Under the pieces are notes generated by a model. It searched no databases. It saw only the letters and a list, made by a program, of their open reading frames with translations, and had not been told where the DNA came from. 64,000 nt of DNA from positions 62,001 through 126,000 of the forward strand of contig NZ_CADIKK010000019.1 in NCBI RefSeq assembly GCF_902859915.1, given 5' to 3'. The stretch comes from Paraburkholderia ultramafica (GTDB taxonomy: Bacteria; Pseudomonadota; Gammaproteobacteria; Burkholderiales; Burkholderiaceae). Positions 9,115-17,704 of this stretch are shown in pieces (the stretch's first letter is position 1; the number at the start of each line of letters is the position of its first letter). Both the position numbers and the translations under genes were made by a program.

Positions 9115-9690
9115 ATGAGCAGTATTCCCCCGGAACAACTCGTCGCTGCGCAGAAAGCCGGTGTTGACACAGCATTTGGCATCCTGACCAAATCATTTGA
9201 CGCCGTCGAAAAGCTGGTCGAGTTGAACGTGCAAGCGGTCAAATCAGGCCTCGCCGAAAATCAGGAAATCCTGGTCAAGGCGTTTTCGGCCGGAGCGCCG
9301 CAGGAGTTTTTCGCACAACAGGCAAACCAGGCTCAACCCGCCATAGAAAAGGCACAGTCATACTGGCGCCACGTTTACGAAATTATCTCCAGCACTCAAG
9401 CCGAATTCGCCGCCGTCGCCGAAGCACAAATCAAGCAGTTCCAGCACGATGCACAGGCATTTGTCGACAGCGTCGCAAAGAACGCGCCGGCAGGAAGCGA
9501 AAACGCCGTGGCTGCGTGGAAGAACTTCATCACCACGGCAAGCGAGACGGCGAACACGACGTATGAAGCTGCGAGGAAGGCCGCAAAGCAGGCGGTCGAG
9601 ACTGCGGAGAGCAATATCAGCGCGGCGGCTTCGACCTCGGCCAAGCGGACTCGACAGCTTGCAGCGCCGGTCGAAACCAGTGAGAAGTAA
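9115..9690 (+). CDS. Phasin (PHB granule protein)
   Basis: 191-residue phasin, an amphipathic helical protein coating polyhydroxybutyrate granules. The start at 9115 aligns with the paralogue at 25271 (both MSS) and has GGAG upstream. Family features: FGILTKSFDAVEKLVELNVQ, SGLAENQEILVKAFS, AQSYWRHVYEIISSTQAEF, FVDSVAKNAPAGSENAV, then an Ala-rich helical tail. The paralogue is about half identical along its length, so the island carries two diverged phasins. Confidence 0.9.
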   Translation: MSSIPPEQLVAAQKAGVDTAFGILTKSFDAVEKLVELNVQAVKSGLAENQEILVKAFSAGAPQEFFAQQANQAQPAIEKAQSYWRHVYEIISSTQAEFAAVAEAQIKQFQHDAQAFVDSVAKNAPAGSENAVAAWKNFITTASETANTTYEAARKAAKQAVETAESNISAAASTSAKRTRQLAAPVETSEK

Positions 9691-9993
9691 TAGCGTTCCG
9701 TCGTAGCTCACTGCTTTCAAATTGTTCAAGCGACCACCCCGCCCGCTTTGCTTGCGGGCTGGCAGCCTGTGGCGCCCGGAGGCGCCCTGTGCGCCTCGCA
9801 CGCCGTCACGAAACCCGTCTCCAGAGCCAGAAATTTTCAGGCGACGTTGCGCAGGTCGCGTGCCAGAGTTTCGTTTGATTTCGTCCGGTATCCATCACGC
9901 GAAGCGACCACATTCTTCGAGGCCGCAGGTACATCGAGGCTCGTGTCACAGGGCAACGCCGAGCCGGCGGTAACGAGACTGGAGGAGGAGTGG
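9691..9993. other. Intergenic
   Basis: No gene. Two short GC stem-loops follow the phasin stop (around 9741-9760 and 9770-9790) and could end its transcript, though neither has a T-run. Confidence 0.35.
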
Positions 9994-10242
9994 ATGAACA
10001 CGGCAGAAAGGTCCCTGCGTTCGCTGGTTGAAAAATGGCTCACACCAACTGCAACGATGCCGATTCGGGTAACCCGATTCAGTTGCACTGGCACGAGCCG
10101 GCGGCGTTACGTTCGCGTGGAGGCACAGCGACCGGAAGGTTCGGTTGGTCTTTTTTTCTTCCGGCACGATGACGGCACATGGCAGGTGTTCCCGCCCGAG
10201 ACCCATGGGCCAAGAGTATGTGCTAGCGCCAGCGCCGTGTGA
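9994..10242 (+). CDS. Small protein, paralogue of 19713-20024
   Basis: 82 residues of unknown function. The start at 9994 is set by a strong GGAGGAGG site. The core LVEKWLTPTATMPIRVTRF, RRYVRVEAQRPEGS and LFFFRHDDGTWQVFPP is shared with the protein at 19713-20024 (VEKWLAPAPATPVRVTAF, LFFFKHDDGSWCVFPQ). No signal peptide. A Burkholderiaceae accessory family, possibly stress related by its neighbourhood. Confidence 0.65.
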   Translation: MNTAERSLRSLVEKWLTPTATMPIRVTRFSCTGTSRRRYVRVEAQRPEGSVGLFFFRHDDGTWQVFPPETHGPRVCASASAV

Positions 10243-10390
10243 TTGGGTCATCGCAGCAGCCTGTTTGCTGTATTGCCTGATTTCAAATCCCGACCTATCT
10301 GTTTTATTTTTCATATCAGTAAAGTTGGGCGCGACCGTTTTTTTCGGACACACGCCGGAAAGCAGAAGCCGGTAAATCAGAGCGCACGCA

Positions 10391-10624
10391 ATGACCTTCA
10401 TCGACAAAAACCCGACGGGCATAAGTCCCTATACTTTCCGTAATATCGACCCCGCGATTGGCCATCTTGAGCAGGTGCTGGGCGCGGAAGGAGCGGATTC
10501 GCTGTTCTCCAGAACTTACTGGCGCGGGCGAGTGCTTCAGGCACTTGCGACGCAGGGACTTTCACCGAACCAACAACAGCGACTGCAGAGATTGTTGGAA
10601 AGCATCGATGCATTCCCCGCCTGA
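10391..10624 (+). CDS. Small hypothetical protein
   Basis: 77 residues: MTFIDKNPTGISPYTFRNID, then IGHLEQVLGAEGADSLFSRT and a helical C-terminus LSPNQQQRLQRLLESIDAF. No family recognised and only a weak ribosome site. Kept because amino-acid composition and codon use are plausible and nothing overlaps it. Confidence 0.45.
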   Translation: MTFIDKNPTGISPYTFRNIDPAIGHLEQVLGAEGADSLFSRTYWRGRVLQALATQGLSPNQQQRLQRLLESIDAFPA

Positions 10625-11003
10625 AATATCCGTTTCCAGTTCGGAACAGTCGATAGGTTAGGCCAAATCGGCAGAGGGGCTCGCCCATCCTGGCGGAACT
10701 CGCCTCATCGATAGCCGCTTCGGAGTTCCCATTGCACCACGCCATCGAAGTCGCGAGTTGGTTGCAGATGCAACTACAAGGGAAGAAAGTCTCAGGCTAT
10801 CGTGTCGGGACAGGCGTCGCTGCGAACCATCCTGACTGCACTGCGCCCGCTACCCTATGGGTTGCGGTGACGCTTCCGCTTAACGAAAGGGCTCGACGGC
10901 GGTCACCCCCCCGGGGGCCGTCTGATTTATTATTGACCAGGCATGCCAGCGGGTGCTCTCGGCGCTAACCCTGCATTTTGGCCAATAAGGAATCCATACA
11001 AGC
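10625..11003. other. Intergenic
   Basis: No gene with a ribosome site or recognisable domain. The last 70 bp are AT-rich and probably hold the promoter of the DUF1488 gene. Confidence 0.35.
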
Positions 11004-11276
11004 ATGGACAACACTTTCACCGCGGAACCCTGCGTTTCTTCAGACGGAAAAGTGGTTGCTTTCGTTGCATCTGTTCGCAACCAGTCGGTGCAATGTTCAA
11101 TCACCCGGGACGCGCTCGAACGGCATTTCTGGTTACCGGCCGGCGCCAACCAGGCGCGCGTCTTGAAAGCGTTCGCCGACGGACACCAGCGTATAACGGC
11201 AGCCGTCGAAAGAAGAATGCTCAAGAAAACCGGCGCCCCGATAGTACTGTCGGCAGCAGACTTCGCGGACCGATAA
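11004..11276 (+). CDS. DUF1488 family protein
   Basis: 90 residues resembling DUF1488: VVAFVASVRNQSVQCSITRD, ALERHFWLPAGANQARVLKA, FADGHQRITAAVERRML. The function of the family is unknown; these are small cytosolic proteins common in Burkholderia and other proteobacteria. AAGGA lies upstream, with long spacing. It is a single gene, with the next open frame 170 bp away. Confidence 0.7.
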   Translation: MDNTFTAEPCVSSDGKVVAFVASVRNQSVQCSITRDALERHFWLPAGANQARVLKAFADGHQRITAAVERRMLKKTGAPIVLSAADFADR

Positions 11277-11447
11277 CGCGGCTCCTGCGGCGACCATCTG
11301 TGACGTCCCGCACCGATTAGATTGGACGCATCTTTTAGAATCGGTGCATTGCGTGCTTCCAATGCAGGCAACCTTAGCGAAGCAACGCCAAACGCCGACC
11401 GTAGCGTTCGGACGGCGGTCGTGCCCGGTCCCCTGGAAACAACGACA

Positions 11448-11720
11448 ATGAAAGAAAATAAGGTCTCGGCGGAGGCACGCGCCCTCGAGCGCGTGGTGAG
11501 CGCCGCGCGAGAAGTACAAGCCGCGTCACTACGGCTGGAAGCGCGCTATGCAGAAGACCCACATGAGCAACCGTCGACCTTGGAATTGGCCATATTCGCG
11601 GCGGCCATGCAGGAACTGAAGGACGCGCGGGAAGCTTTCGATGCGCTGGTCGAGAAACGAGACCTGAACTCACCCTGGCGACAATCTCAAAGGTCGGCTT
11701 TGTGCGGGGGCACTCGCTAG
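11448..11720 (+). CDS. Small coiled-coil hypothetical protein
   Basis: 90 residues, strongly helical and charged: SAEARALERVVSAAREVQAA, LELAIFAAAMQELKDAREAF, DALVEKRD. The start at 11448 (MKENK) is chosen over an upstream frame extension. Family not recognised. It precedes the hfq-like gene by 87 bp on the same strand and may share its transcript. Confidence 0.5.
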   Translation: MKENKVSAEARALERVVSAAREVQAASLRLEARYAEDPHEQPSTLELAIFAAAMQELKDAREAFDALVEKRDLNSPWRQSQRSALCGGTR

Positions 11721-11807
11721 ACGTCCGCCGTTCCCGTACTCGTACTCACGGAATGCCGCAGTCGCGTTGCCGCCGACTGGCTCACATCCATCGCGCTGGA
11801 GTTCCTG

Positions 11808-12089
11808 ATGGCCCTTTCGCCCTCCGTAGAAGACACGTTTCTTCAGATGTTGTCCAGAGACAAGACCACTGTGAGCGTCTTTCTCAAGAGCGGCACCCGT
11901 CTGACCGGAAAAATCGAATCGTTTGACCGTTACACCGTCTGGTTTGAGTCACCCACAGGCTCGCAATCCATCATGAAGCACGCGATTGCCACCGTACTGC
12001 CGGGCGGGTGGAAACCGCCTGCTCGCCCCGCATCCGACATGCCGGAAGCGCGAGAGCGCCAGTTGAACCGGCTTCGGATTCGCAAATAG
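11808..12089 (+). CDS. Hfq-like RNA chaperone, divergent paralogue
   Basis: 93-residue Sm-like protein of the Hfq family. Sm1 reads DKTTVSVFLKSGTRLTGKIE and SFDRYTV; Sm2 reads MKHAIATVLPG. Compared with E. coli Hfq numbering, Gln8 is Glu, Asp9 and Phe39 are kept, Phe42 is Tyr, the Tyr-Lys-His motif is Met56-Lys57-His58, and there is one extra residue in the loop. The basic tail ARERQLNRLRIRK replaces the usual C-terminus. The RNA-binding face is therefore altered. GGAG lies upstream. The following small gene starts 37 bp downstream, suggesting an operon. Confidence 0.85.
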   Translation: MALSPSVEDTFLQMLSRDKTTVSVFLKSGTRLTGKIESFDRYTVWFESPTGSQSIMKHAIATVLPGGWKPPARPASDMPEARERQLNRLRIRK

Positions 12090-12126
12090 CTATCTATGAA
12101 CGCCCTAATCGTCAAGAGAGGTTGTT

Positions 12127-12390
12127 ATGCGGCGTGCATATGATTATCGAGGCTTCGAGGCGACCATTGAAGTCGAGTCGGTGCCGGCTGTTATCGTCGC
12201 GGGCTCGGTAGTCGCCGCGGGAGGTCTCGTGGTGAAGATTGCTGTGCGACACCGGCTGTCCGGACGCGAGCTCCCCCCGGTGCGGCTCTCTGACGAAGGC
12301 CAACGGACTTTCGCCAATGAAGCTGAAGCCCTGATGGCGGGGTTTAGTGCCGCCCAACGGCTTATTGATGACGAGCTGGCAGAACGATGA
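12127..12390 (+). CDS. Small hypothetical protein next to hfq
   Basis: 87 residues: MRRAYDYRGFEATIEVESVP, a small hydrophobic segment, then VKIAVRHRLSGRELPPVRLS and a helical end EAEALMAGFSAAQRLIDDEL. GAGAGG precedes the ATG. It resembles small uncharacterised Burkholderia proteins with an RGF...E beta-sheet start. Probably translated with the upstream hfq-like gene. Confidence 0.6.
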   Translation: MRRAYDYRGFEATIEVESVPAVIVAGSVVAAGGLVVKIAVRHRLSGRELPPVRLSDEGQRTFANEAEALMAGFSAAQRLIDDELAER

Positions 12391-12737
12391 TGCTCGAATG
12401 CTTTGCCGTGCGTCTCAGCCAGGTCGTAGCCCGCGCGCTCGGGCCGTTAGATGGGTAGAAGCGGCGTCGGATTTTCTAACCTCTCGTGCCGTAAGCACTC
12501 GCCTTCTCCCCGGTACGCAAGCGACGCTCTTTTAATTTTTGTGGCACATTACTCAGGAGTACTCTCACAAAAAGGCTTCGTACCGGTGCTCGAAGCCGTT
12601 GGTCGACTAACGACCGCTGTCAGAACACGGCTATCGTACCCTTTTCAAATACGACAGCTGTCTCCGTCGAGACACCTGACAAGATGCAAAAGTGAACGTC
12701 GCGGCGTCGCCTACCAAGAGCGCGGCTGCGGCGCGCT
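12391..12737. other. Intergenic between converging genes
   Basis: No gene recognised. It lies between the plus-strand hfq operon and the minus-strand response regulator; no clear terminator stem found. Confidence 0.35.
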
Positions 12738-13085
12738 TCAACCTGAGAGCAAAGACTCGAATTGTTCAAGCGATAGCGGCTTTAAAATCTGGCCATCAAA
12801 GCAGGACATGTCGAAGCGCTCGCGGATGTCGTCATACGCGGTCATTGAGAAGATGCGCCGGGACGCATATTTCTCGGATGCACGGAGCCGCAGACACAAT
12901 TCGTGGCCGTTAATGTCGGGCAGTCCAATGTCCAGAAGAATGAAATCGAAAGCGCCGTCACCGCCGGCCGCAACCAATGCGTCAGCACCGGAATACGCCT
13001 TCGTCACAGCATGCCCCATCGAGCATGCGACGTCGGCGAGCAGGTCAGTTGTAGCACTGTAGTCGTCTACCAGAAGAACTTTCAT
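12738..13085 (-). CDS. Single-domain response regulator
   Basis: 115-residue stand-alone receiver domain: VLLVDDYSATTDLLADVACS (acidic pocket DD), FDFILLDIGLPDINGHEL (phosphoacceptor Asp), IFSMTAYDD (Thr) and QILKPLSLEQFESLL (Lys). All key residues are kept, so it is probably functional. The start at 13085 has GGAG about 9 bp upstream; a TTG 15 bases earlier is less likely. No histidine kinase is nearby. It is the only complete receiver in the island, among several fragments. Confidence 0.85.
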   Translation of the reverse strand: MKVLLVDDYSATTDLLADVACSMGHAVTKAYSGADALVAAGGDGAFDFILLDIGLPDINGHELCLRLRASEKYASRRIFSMTAYDDIRERFDMSCFDGQILKPLSLEQFESLLSG

Positions 13086-13347
13086 CGGAAAGCACTCCAA
13101 CATGCAGAACACGCGAGGTCTGTCGGCCCACCTTGCGATGCCATGCGGTTCACTGCCGCGACTAACACCCACGCTGAGCGCCATCGCATCCGTGCTCGCG
13201 GCCAACGTGCTTATTCGTCATAGAAATCGCTGCAAATTCGCACGTCTCCCTCGTCGCGCGAGCACTGGACTCGACGCGCCTGGGGCATTTTCCAGCAAAG
13301 GCCTCGGCCATATAGCCACTGCTAACACTACACTGGTGGCACAGCAA

Positions 13348-13737
13348 TCAGCCGACATGGCGGCTCAGCGTGGGACTTTGGCGAAAGTTATTGTTGCTGC
13401 GCTCAAGACCGCGCCGAAAGCGGTCACAGTCGCGCCGAAGGGAAAGGTTTCGCCCCTGGCCAACCCAACCGAGCACTGCCAGCAGCTTGATGAGGTTGCG
13501 CTTCGCGCGGTAGGTCTGGCGGATAGACGCGAGTTCATCGGCGAACTCTGCATGCTCCTTCAACTCCGCGCGCAGCTTCCCGATGGTCCGCACAATGCCG
13601 AATGCCTCTTCGTAACGGGTGTTTCGCGTTCCACTCTCCGCCGCGATTGGCAGCAGCCGGTGATATAGGGCAATGCCGTCGTGCGGATGCGTCTTCCCGC
13701 GAACGGCCGCCATCGTGGCCCACATGTTCGTCGCCAC
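13348..13737 (-). pseudogene. SWIM-type protein C-terminal fragment
   Basis: 129 codons starting at a GTG (13737) with AAAGGAGG upstream. Residues DGIALYHRLLPIAAESGTRN, YEEAFGIVRTIGKLRAEL and EFADELASIRQTYRAKRNLI resemble the helical C-terminal repeat of SWIM zinc-finger proteins, which normally follows a long zinc-finger domain that is absent here. The end (after KLLAVLG) does not match. Either a fortuitously translatable fragment or a small independent gene. Confidence 0.45.
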
Positions 13738-13794
13738 GGGACCTCCTTTGAACGTCTCCCATGCACTGTCGTTATCCCTCTCGCGAGAAATAGC

Positions 13795-13917
13795 CTGGTC
13801 GCATTGACAGGCTCTACCGATGTCGCCAATAGCGAGCAGACTGACGAACGGATATTTGACTGCCGTCTTGTCAAGCCGCTGTCACTCGATGACCTGGCGG
13901 ATATCATGCGCTCATAG
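13795..13917 (+). pseudogene. Receiver-domain C-terminal fragment
   Basis: LVALTGSTDVANSEQTDERI then FDCRLVKPLSLDDLADIMRS is the last third of a response-regulator receiver, with the Thr/Gly and Lys-Pro motifs but no phosphoacceptor half. No start codon context. One of several receiver fragments in the island. Confidence 0.6.
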
Positions 13918-14027
13918 CCGCGCGGTCAACGGACCGCCTCGATGGCGACGGTGCCATTCGCCGGGAGGACCGGCCTTCACATATGTGCGATTGGGTCAAC
14001 CGTCGCCGTCAACCTGAAAGACGTCCT

Positions 14028-14395
14028 ATGGAAGATGCTCGCATACTCACGAGGGAGCAGATAGCGGCACTCCTTTGCTATCTTGCGCCGAACTGGCGGC
14101 GTTCGCGCTGCAGGGCGCGTGGCTGTCGGAGGCAAACCTTGCTGAATCAACTCGCATCTGGTTTGCGCGCAACCACCTGACGACGGGCTGGCTTGACCGG
14201 GTGACGCTTGCGCGACGCGCTCACGCGATTGCGCAGGACGTGGTGCTGCTCGACATCGTCCAACTGACTACCATCATCCCGGCGCGGCGGTTCACCGATG
14301 CGATGACGGTCAACTACGCCGATGCGCTGGTCACGAAAATCTGGCACAGATGTCCGGACTGCCCCCAACATCGTGAGGAGTGGCGCCGCTCGTGA
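14028..14395 (+). pseudogene. Hypothetical gene with probable frameshift
   Basis: From ATG 14028 the frame reads MEDARILTREQIAALLCYLA. One frame over, from about 14075, it reads LLSCAELAAFALQGAWLSEA and continues to 14395 (WLDRVTLARRAHAIAQDVVL, DALVTKIWHRCPDC). The two join naturally as EQIAALLSCAELAAF, implying a single-base indel near 14075. Family unknown; translation from a TTG at 14075 is the alternative. Confidence 0.4.
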
Positions 14396-14406
14396 CACAT
14401 CAGGGA

Positions 14407-14589
14407 ATGGCGTTCGAAACATACAAGGGCTACACCATCTCGGGACATATCATCGACCTGGACGACCGGCGAAACTCATTGCTCGGCGCGAGGAATGGCA
14501 ACACTTTCCAACCTTTCTCGAGGAGTTCGCGATATCGGCGCAGACTGGCTTCGCCCCGCAGTCCCGCATATGCTGGCAATTCGTTGTAG
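14407..14589 (+). pseudogene. 5' fragment related to 54331-54597
   Basis: Starts MAFETYKGYTISGHIIDLDD, close to the start of the 88-residue protein at 54331 (MQTEKYRGYTLWGHAILQ). Similarity stops after about 20 residues and the remaining frame is Arg/Ser-rich and non-homologous. A broken copy. Confidence 0.45.
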
Positions 14590-14669
14590 AACGTGTCCCA
14601 CGCGTGCATCGTCCGCGTCGGCTGCGCACGCGCAAGAGGTCCAGGCAACAAACGCTAAAAGCGAAAACA

Positions 14670-14909
14670 CTAGCGACCCGCGCTCTCGGGTCGGTATGAA
14701 AGCAACGCTGGAACGTTCACGTCCTCATCTATTTCGGGCCAGAATATCTGCTCATGGTCCAGAGAGATGGCAAAGTGTTCGCGCTCGGCTGCTGTGGCTG
14801 CCTGCAGCACGGGAAACCAGTCCAGCGGGAATTGCGCGGCGGGACCTTCGGACATGTCGAGAAACAGATGCACGCTGTCAAAATGCACGTCCACTGCAGT
14901 GCGCTCCAT
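14670..14909 (-). CDS. DUF2442 family protein, copy 1
   Basis: 79 residues. The start at 14909 has AGGAGG 6 bp upstream. Pattern: TAVDVHFDSVHLFLDMSEG, AQFPLDWFPVLQAATAAERE, IFWPEIDEDVNVPALL, the DUF2442 layout (beta-sheet, short helix, W-PxIDEDxxV-LL). The family is often encoded near toxin-like DUF4160 proteins, but no such partner is here. Copy 2 at 15504 and decayed copies at 35630 and 38987 are in the same island. Confidence 0.8.
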   Translation of the reverse strand: MERTAVDVHFDSVHLFLDMSEGPAAQFPLDWFPVLQAATAAEREHFAISLDHEQIFWPEIDEDVNVPALLSYRPESAGR

Positions 14910-15503
14910 GGTCGCCTCCTGAATCAGAATCACCTTAAAGATAGGTCGCGGCAAAGCTGCGTTCAAGAGCGCATGTACTTCGAGAATCCAGCCAGAATGC
15001 TCGATGCATCGACGGCCGGCGGTTCACAGGCATGTGAGTCAAGACTTATCCACTTGGGCTGCGGACAGCACGAGTTATCCACAAAATCTGTTCACAAATC
15101 TGTGCATAACTCGTCCTTAGGTTGTCCAGCGGATAGACCGGCGTCGCTGCCGACATACCTGCTCAACGCGGCGCCCGCATAACTGGTAAGCGCGTGCATC
15201 GTGACATCGGCTGGAAAGTCGACCCTGTGAATTCACAGAGGAGCATTCCGTGGCCTGGCAGGACGCTGCGCGAGCCGGAATTTTTGTCAGATGATTCCGT
15301 GCGCAAACACGCGGAAGAGATAGAGCGGATGCAATTGCGATGCACGAAATGTCATCACGCAAACGCTCAGGCATTGAAGTCCCGGTTCCGCGTAGAAGAG
15401 CTCATGCTCTTCAGGTTTTGCCCCGCCTTTCGACCGGGCGGTCTGCGACCCGAAACCGCAAACGGGTCTACAAGCGCTTGCATCTTGTCGTACAGGACAA
15501 GAA
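14910..15503. other. Intergenic with DnaA-box cluster
   Basis: No intact gene. It holds the DnaA-box dyad at 15046-15113. A plus-strand frame around 15250-15420 (LREPEFLSDDSVRKHAEEIE, RMQLRCTKCHH) looks faintly coding, but lacks family or ribosome site. Confidence 0.45.
15046..15113. promoter_or_regulatory. DnaA-box cluster with inverted repeat
   Basis: TTATCCACT at 15046-15054, a perfect consensus TTATCCACA at 15075-15083, and its inverted partner TGTGCATAA at 15101-15109. The last two form the arms of an inverted repeat, CGAGTTATCCACA (15071-15083) against TGTGCATAACTCG (15101-15113). Consistent with a former replication origin or a DnaA-binding site; function not shown. Confidence 0.5.
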
Positions 15504-15716
15504 TCAAAGCAGCGCGGCAACGTTCAGGTCCTCATCAATTTCAGGCCAGAACAACTGCTGTTGGTCCAGCGAAATCGCAAAGTGCTCGCGTTCCGTCGCC
15601 GTTGCCGCCTTCAGAACAGGAAACCAGTTCAGCGGGAATCGCACGGACTGACCATCGGACAGGTTGAGAAGCAGATGGGTATTGTCGAATCGCAAGTCAA
15701 ATACGACGCCGCGCAT
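15504..15716 (-). CDS. DUF2442 family protein, copy 2
   Basis: 70 residues starting at 15716 after AGGAGGTGACC. GVVFDLRFDNTHLLLNLSDG, SVRFPLNWFPVLKAATATER, FAISLDQQQLFWPEIDEDLN. Very similar to copy 1 at 14670; the C-terminus ends at NVAALL. Function unknown. Intact. Confidence 0.8.
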   Translation of the reverse strand: MRGVVFDLRFDNTHLLLNLSDGQSVRFPLNWFPVLKAATATEREHFAISLDQQQLFWPEIDEDLNVAALL

Positions 15717-15967
15717 GGTCACCTCCTGAACGGGAAGCATCTGAACGACAGGTCGTCACAGGTTGCGCCCAACAAAAAACGCCGGCAAGCAGGTTGCCCC
15801 CGGCATCGCGATTGAATTGGAGCGACCTCTTCACTTGGGGTAAGCCATTGATGACGATTGCAACGCCGGCCCCTCAAAGTTCTGGCCATCGTCGCACCTG
15901 TACCGCCGCTGGCTCGGGAACACCACTTGCGCGCGAGTGGAGTACCTTTTTTCGAAGGAGGTGAATC

Positions 15968-16441
15968 ATGGGCTCAATCAACCCGCAAGGTGGCACCCGA
16001 CGCGGAGCTGGCATAGTCGGCGGCGGTACGGGTGAAGGACCGGGGCCGGACATCATGGCCGCAGCAACGCTCGATGGGGACAAGGTCATGTCCTCTGACG
16101 GCGAACACGTTGGGAAAATCTCAGACATCATGCTCGACGTCAGGAACGGACGCATCGCCTACGCAGTACTTTCTGAGGGCGGTTTCCTCGGAATGGGTTC
16201 TAACCTACATGCCATCCCGTGGAGTGCACTGACCCTCGATACGGACGAGAAGTGCTTCGTCGTCGACATTACGGCACAGCGCCTCAAGGACGACCCGGGC
16301 TTTGACAAGGACCACTGGCCGATGATGGCAGATGCGAAGTGGGGCGAGTCGACGTATAACTACTACAATCGGCAGCCGTACTGGTCAGCGACCCACGAGG
16401 TGGTGGAAAGCGACCCGAGCATCAGGCCGAGCGAGCACTGA
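15968..16441 (+). CDS. PRC-barrel domain protein, copy 1
   Basis: 157-residue soluble protein with a single PRC-barrel: VMSSDGEHVGKISDIMLDVR, IAYAVLSEGGFLGMGSNLHA, IPWSALTLDTDEKCFVVDIT, then FDKDHWPMMADAKWGE. AGGAGGTG lies upstream. PRC-barrels mediate protein or RNA interactions; stand-alone versions are common in stress-responsive clusters. A paralogue with near-identical core is at 37267. A perfect stem-loop at 16589-16622 may end the transcript. Confidence 0.85.
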   Translation: MGSINPQGGTRRGAGIVGGGTGEGPGPDIMAAATLDGDKVMSSDGEHVGKISDIMLDVRNGRIAYAVLSEGGFLGMGSNLHAIPWSALTLDTDEKCFVVDITAQRLKDDPGFDKDHWPMMADAKWGESTYNYYNRQPYWSATHEVVESDPSIRPSEH

Positions 16442-16588
16442 AAAACATAACAGGTAGGCGATGCCACGCGGACAGCTTGTCTGTTGCGCCAGACCTACGT
16501 CACCGCGCCCCACTGCGGTGGCGTAGGCGCGTGACTCTGGCGACAAGGCGTTCTCGAAATTGAGACGTAACGCGCTTCGGTCGCTTCG

Positions 16589-16622
16589 GCGATGTAGATG
16601 CGGTCCGCCGCATCTACATCGC
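16589..16622. terminator. Perfect 15-bp stem-loop, probable terminator
   Basis: GCGATGTAGATGCGG pairs perfectly with CCGCATCTACATCGC across a TCCG loop, followed by TCTTTGT. It sits between converging genes (PRC-barrel and YeaQ-like), so a bidirectional transcription stop is likely. Confidence 0.6.
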
Positions 16623-16718
16623 TCTTTGTCCGTACCCACTTGCCTGCCGCACTGATTCAAGTTCGACCTACTTGCCATCAGTAGCGATACGTGTCGGTGT
16701 GCAAAAAACTTGCCGGCT

Positions 16719-16994
16719 TTACAGCGGGCGCGTTCGACCTCGGCTGAATAGTCGCAGGACAGCGAGCAGGATAACCGCGCCAATCAGCGCCATAATAAGT
16801 GAGCCGATGATGCCGCTTCCCAGGTGCAGCCCCAGCGCCCCGCCAAGCCAGCCTCCTATGAAGGCTCCGACAATTCCCACAATGATGTCGACCACAATGC
16901 CGAAGCCGCCGCCGTCGACAATCCGCCCGGCCAAAGCGCCTGCGACGCCGCCGATAATCAGCCAGAAAATGATTCCATGCGAGACTGGGTCCAT
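16719..16994 (-). CDS. GlsB/YeaQ/YmgE stress membrane protein
   Basis: 91-residue inner-membrane protein of the transglycosylase-associated family. Three hydrophobic Gly-rich helices: GIIFWLIIGGVAGALAGRIV, FGIVVDIIVGIVGAFIGGWL, SGIIGSLIMALIGAVILLAV, ending in a basic tail. AGGAGATG precedes the ATG. Members are induced by stress in other bacteria; the biochemical role is unclear. Followed 29 bp downstream by a DUF883 gene. Confidence 0.9.
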   Translation of the reverse strand: MDPVSHGIIFWLIIGGVAGALAGRIVDGGGFGIVVDIIVGIVGAFIGGWLGGALGLHLGSGIIGSLIMALIGAVILLAVLRLFSRGRTRPL

Positions 16995-17023
16995 GTTTCA
17001 TCTCCTATAGAGCTAAATCCGCG

Positions 17024-17341
17024 TTAGCGGCGAGCAAGCATGCCGATGATGAATCCGCCGATGAGTGCCATCGTGACCGCTTTCCACGGAGCTTCATGAA
17101 CGTAATCGTCGGTCGATTCAGAGGCGACACGGTACTTCGTCTTGACCACCTCCCGTGCACCCGCAATCTTGTCCTTCAGCTCGGACAGCATCCGGGTACT
17201 GGTTGCTGGGTCTCCGCCGCTGCCGCTCGACTTCGCTGTAGAGTCGTTGTCGTGCTGAGATGACCTGGCGGAACTGGCCTGGTCGGACGAGATGGGTGAG
17301 CGCCCGGCTACGGGGGCGATGGGTTGATGCGACTCTGTCAT
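17024..17341 (-). CDS. DUF883 (ElaB/YqjD-like) membrane-anchored protein
   Basis: 105 residues; start at 17341 after GGAGGTTC. A disordered Ser/Pro/Asp-rich N-terminus is followed by MLSELKDKIAGAREVVKTKY, DDYVHEAPWKAVTMALIGGF and a C-terminal anchor IIGMLARR. The YqjD family attaches to the inner membrane by this tail and can bind ribosomes in E. coli. A decayed paralogue lies at 28037. Confidence 0.85.
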   Translation of the reverse strand: MTESHQPIAPVAGRSPISSDQASSARSSQHDNDSTAKSSGSGGDPATSTRMLSELKDKIAGAREVVKTKYRVASESTDDYVHEAPWKAVTMALIGGFIIGMLARR

Positions 17342-17704
17342 TTGAACCTCCATATTCCGTTTGTACGGTCCACGGGTTGAGCAAGTGGTGTGCCCTACCG
17401 AGAACGTTGAACGCGAGTGGAAGTCATGATTAGCGGTGCTCGCGGCGATGCGGGTCTCACCTCGAGCACGAAGGTTACAGCGCGGGATGCTCTGCGCTCG
17501 ATGCCGTAGCACTTCTGCGCGGGATGTTGGCATGTGCTCCATTGCGATTGTCGGAGAGCACAATCCCGCACGTCGTCATTCAACATGAGACACATCAGGC
17601 TACATCATCGCGATGCAGCCCGTTTTTGAATCCAGTCGCGAGTACTCCCCGTATATGCGGTCAGAGCCACGCAATTGCGCATGGCAACTCAGCGGGAGTA
17701 CACC

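Noticed and set aside
8589..9242. 217-codon minus-strand frame in the gap before the first phasin
   Set aside because: Overlaps the phasin start antisense and shows no domain or start signal.
14430..14670. Minus-strand signal-peptide-like frame (14476-14670) joined to a second frame
   Set aside because: The two frames do not join without an unsupported shift, and neither matches a family.
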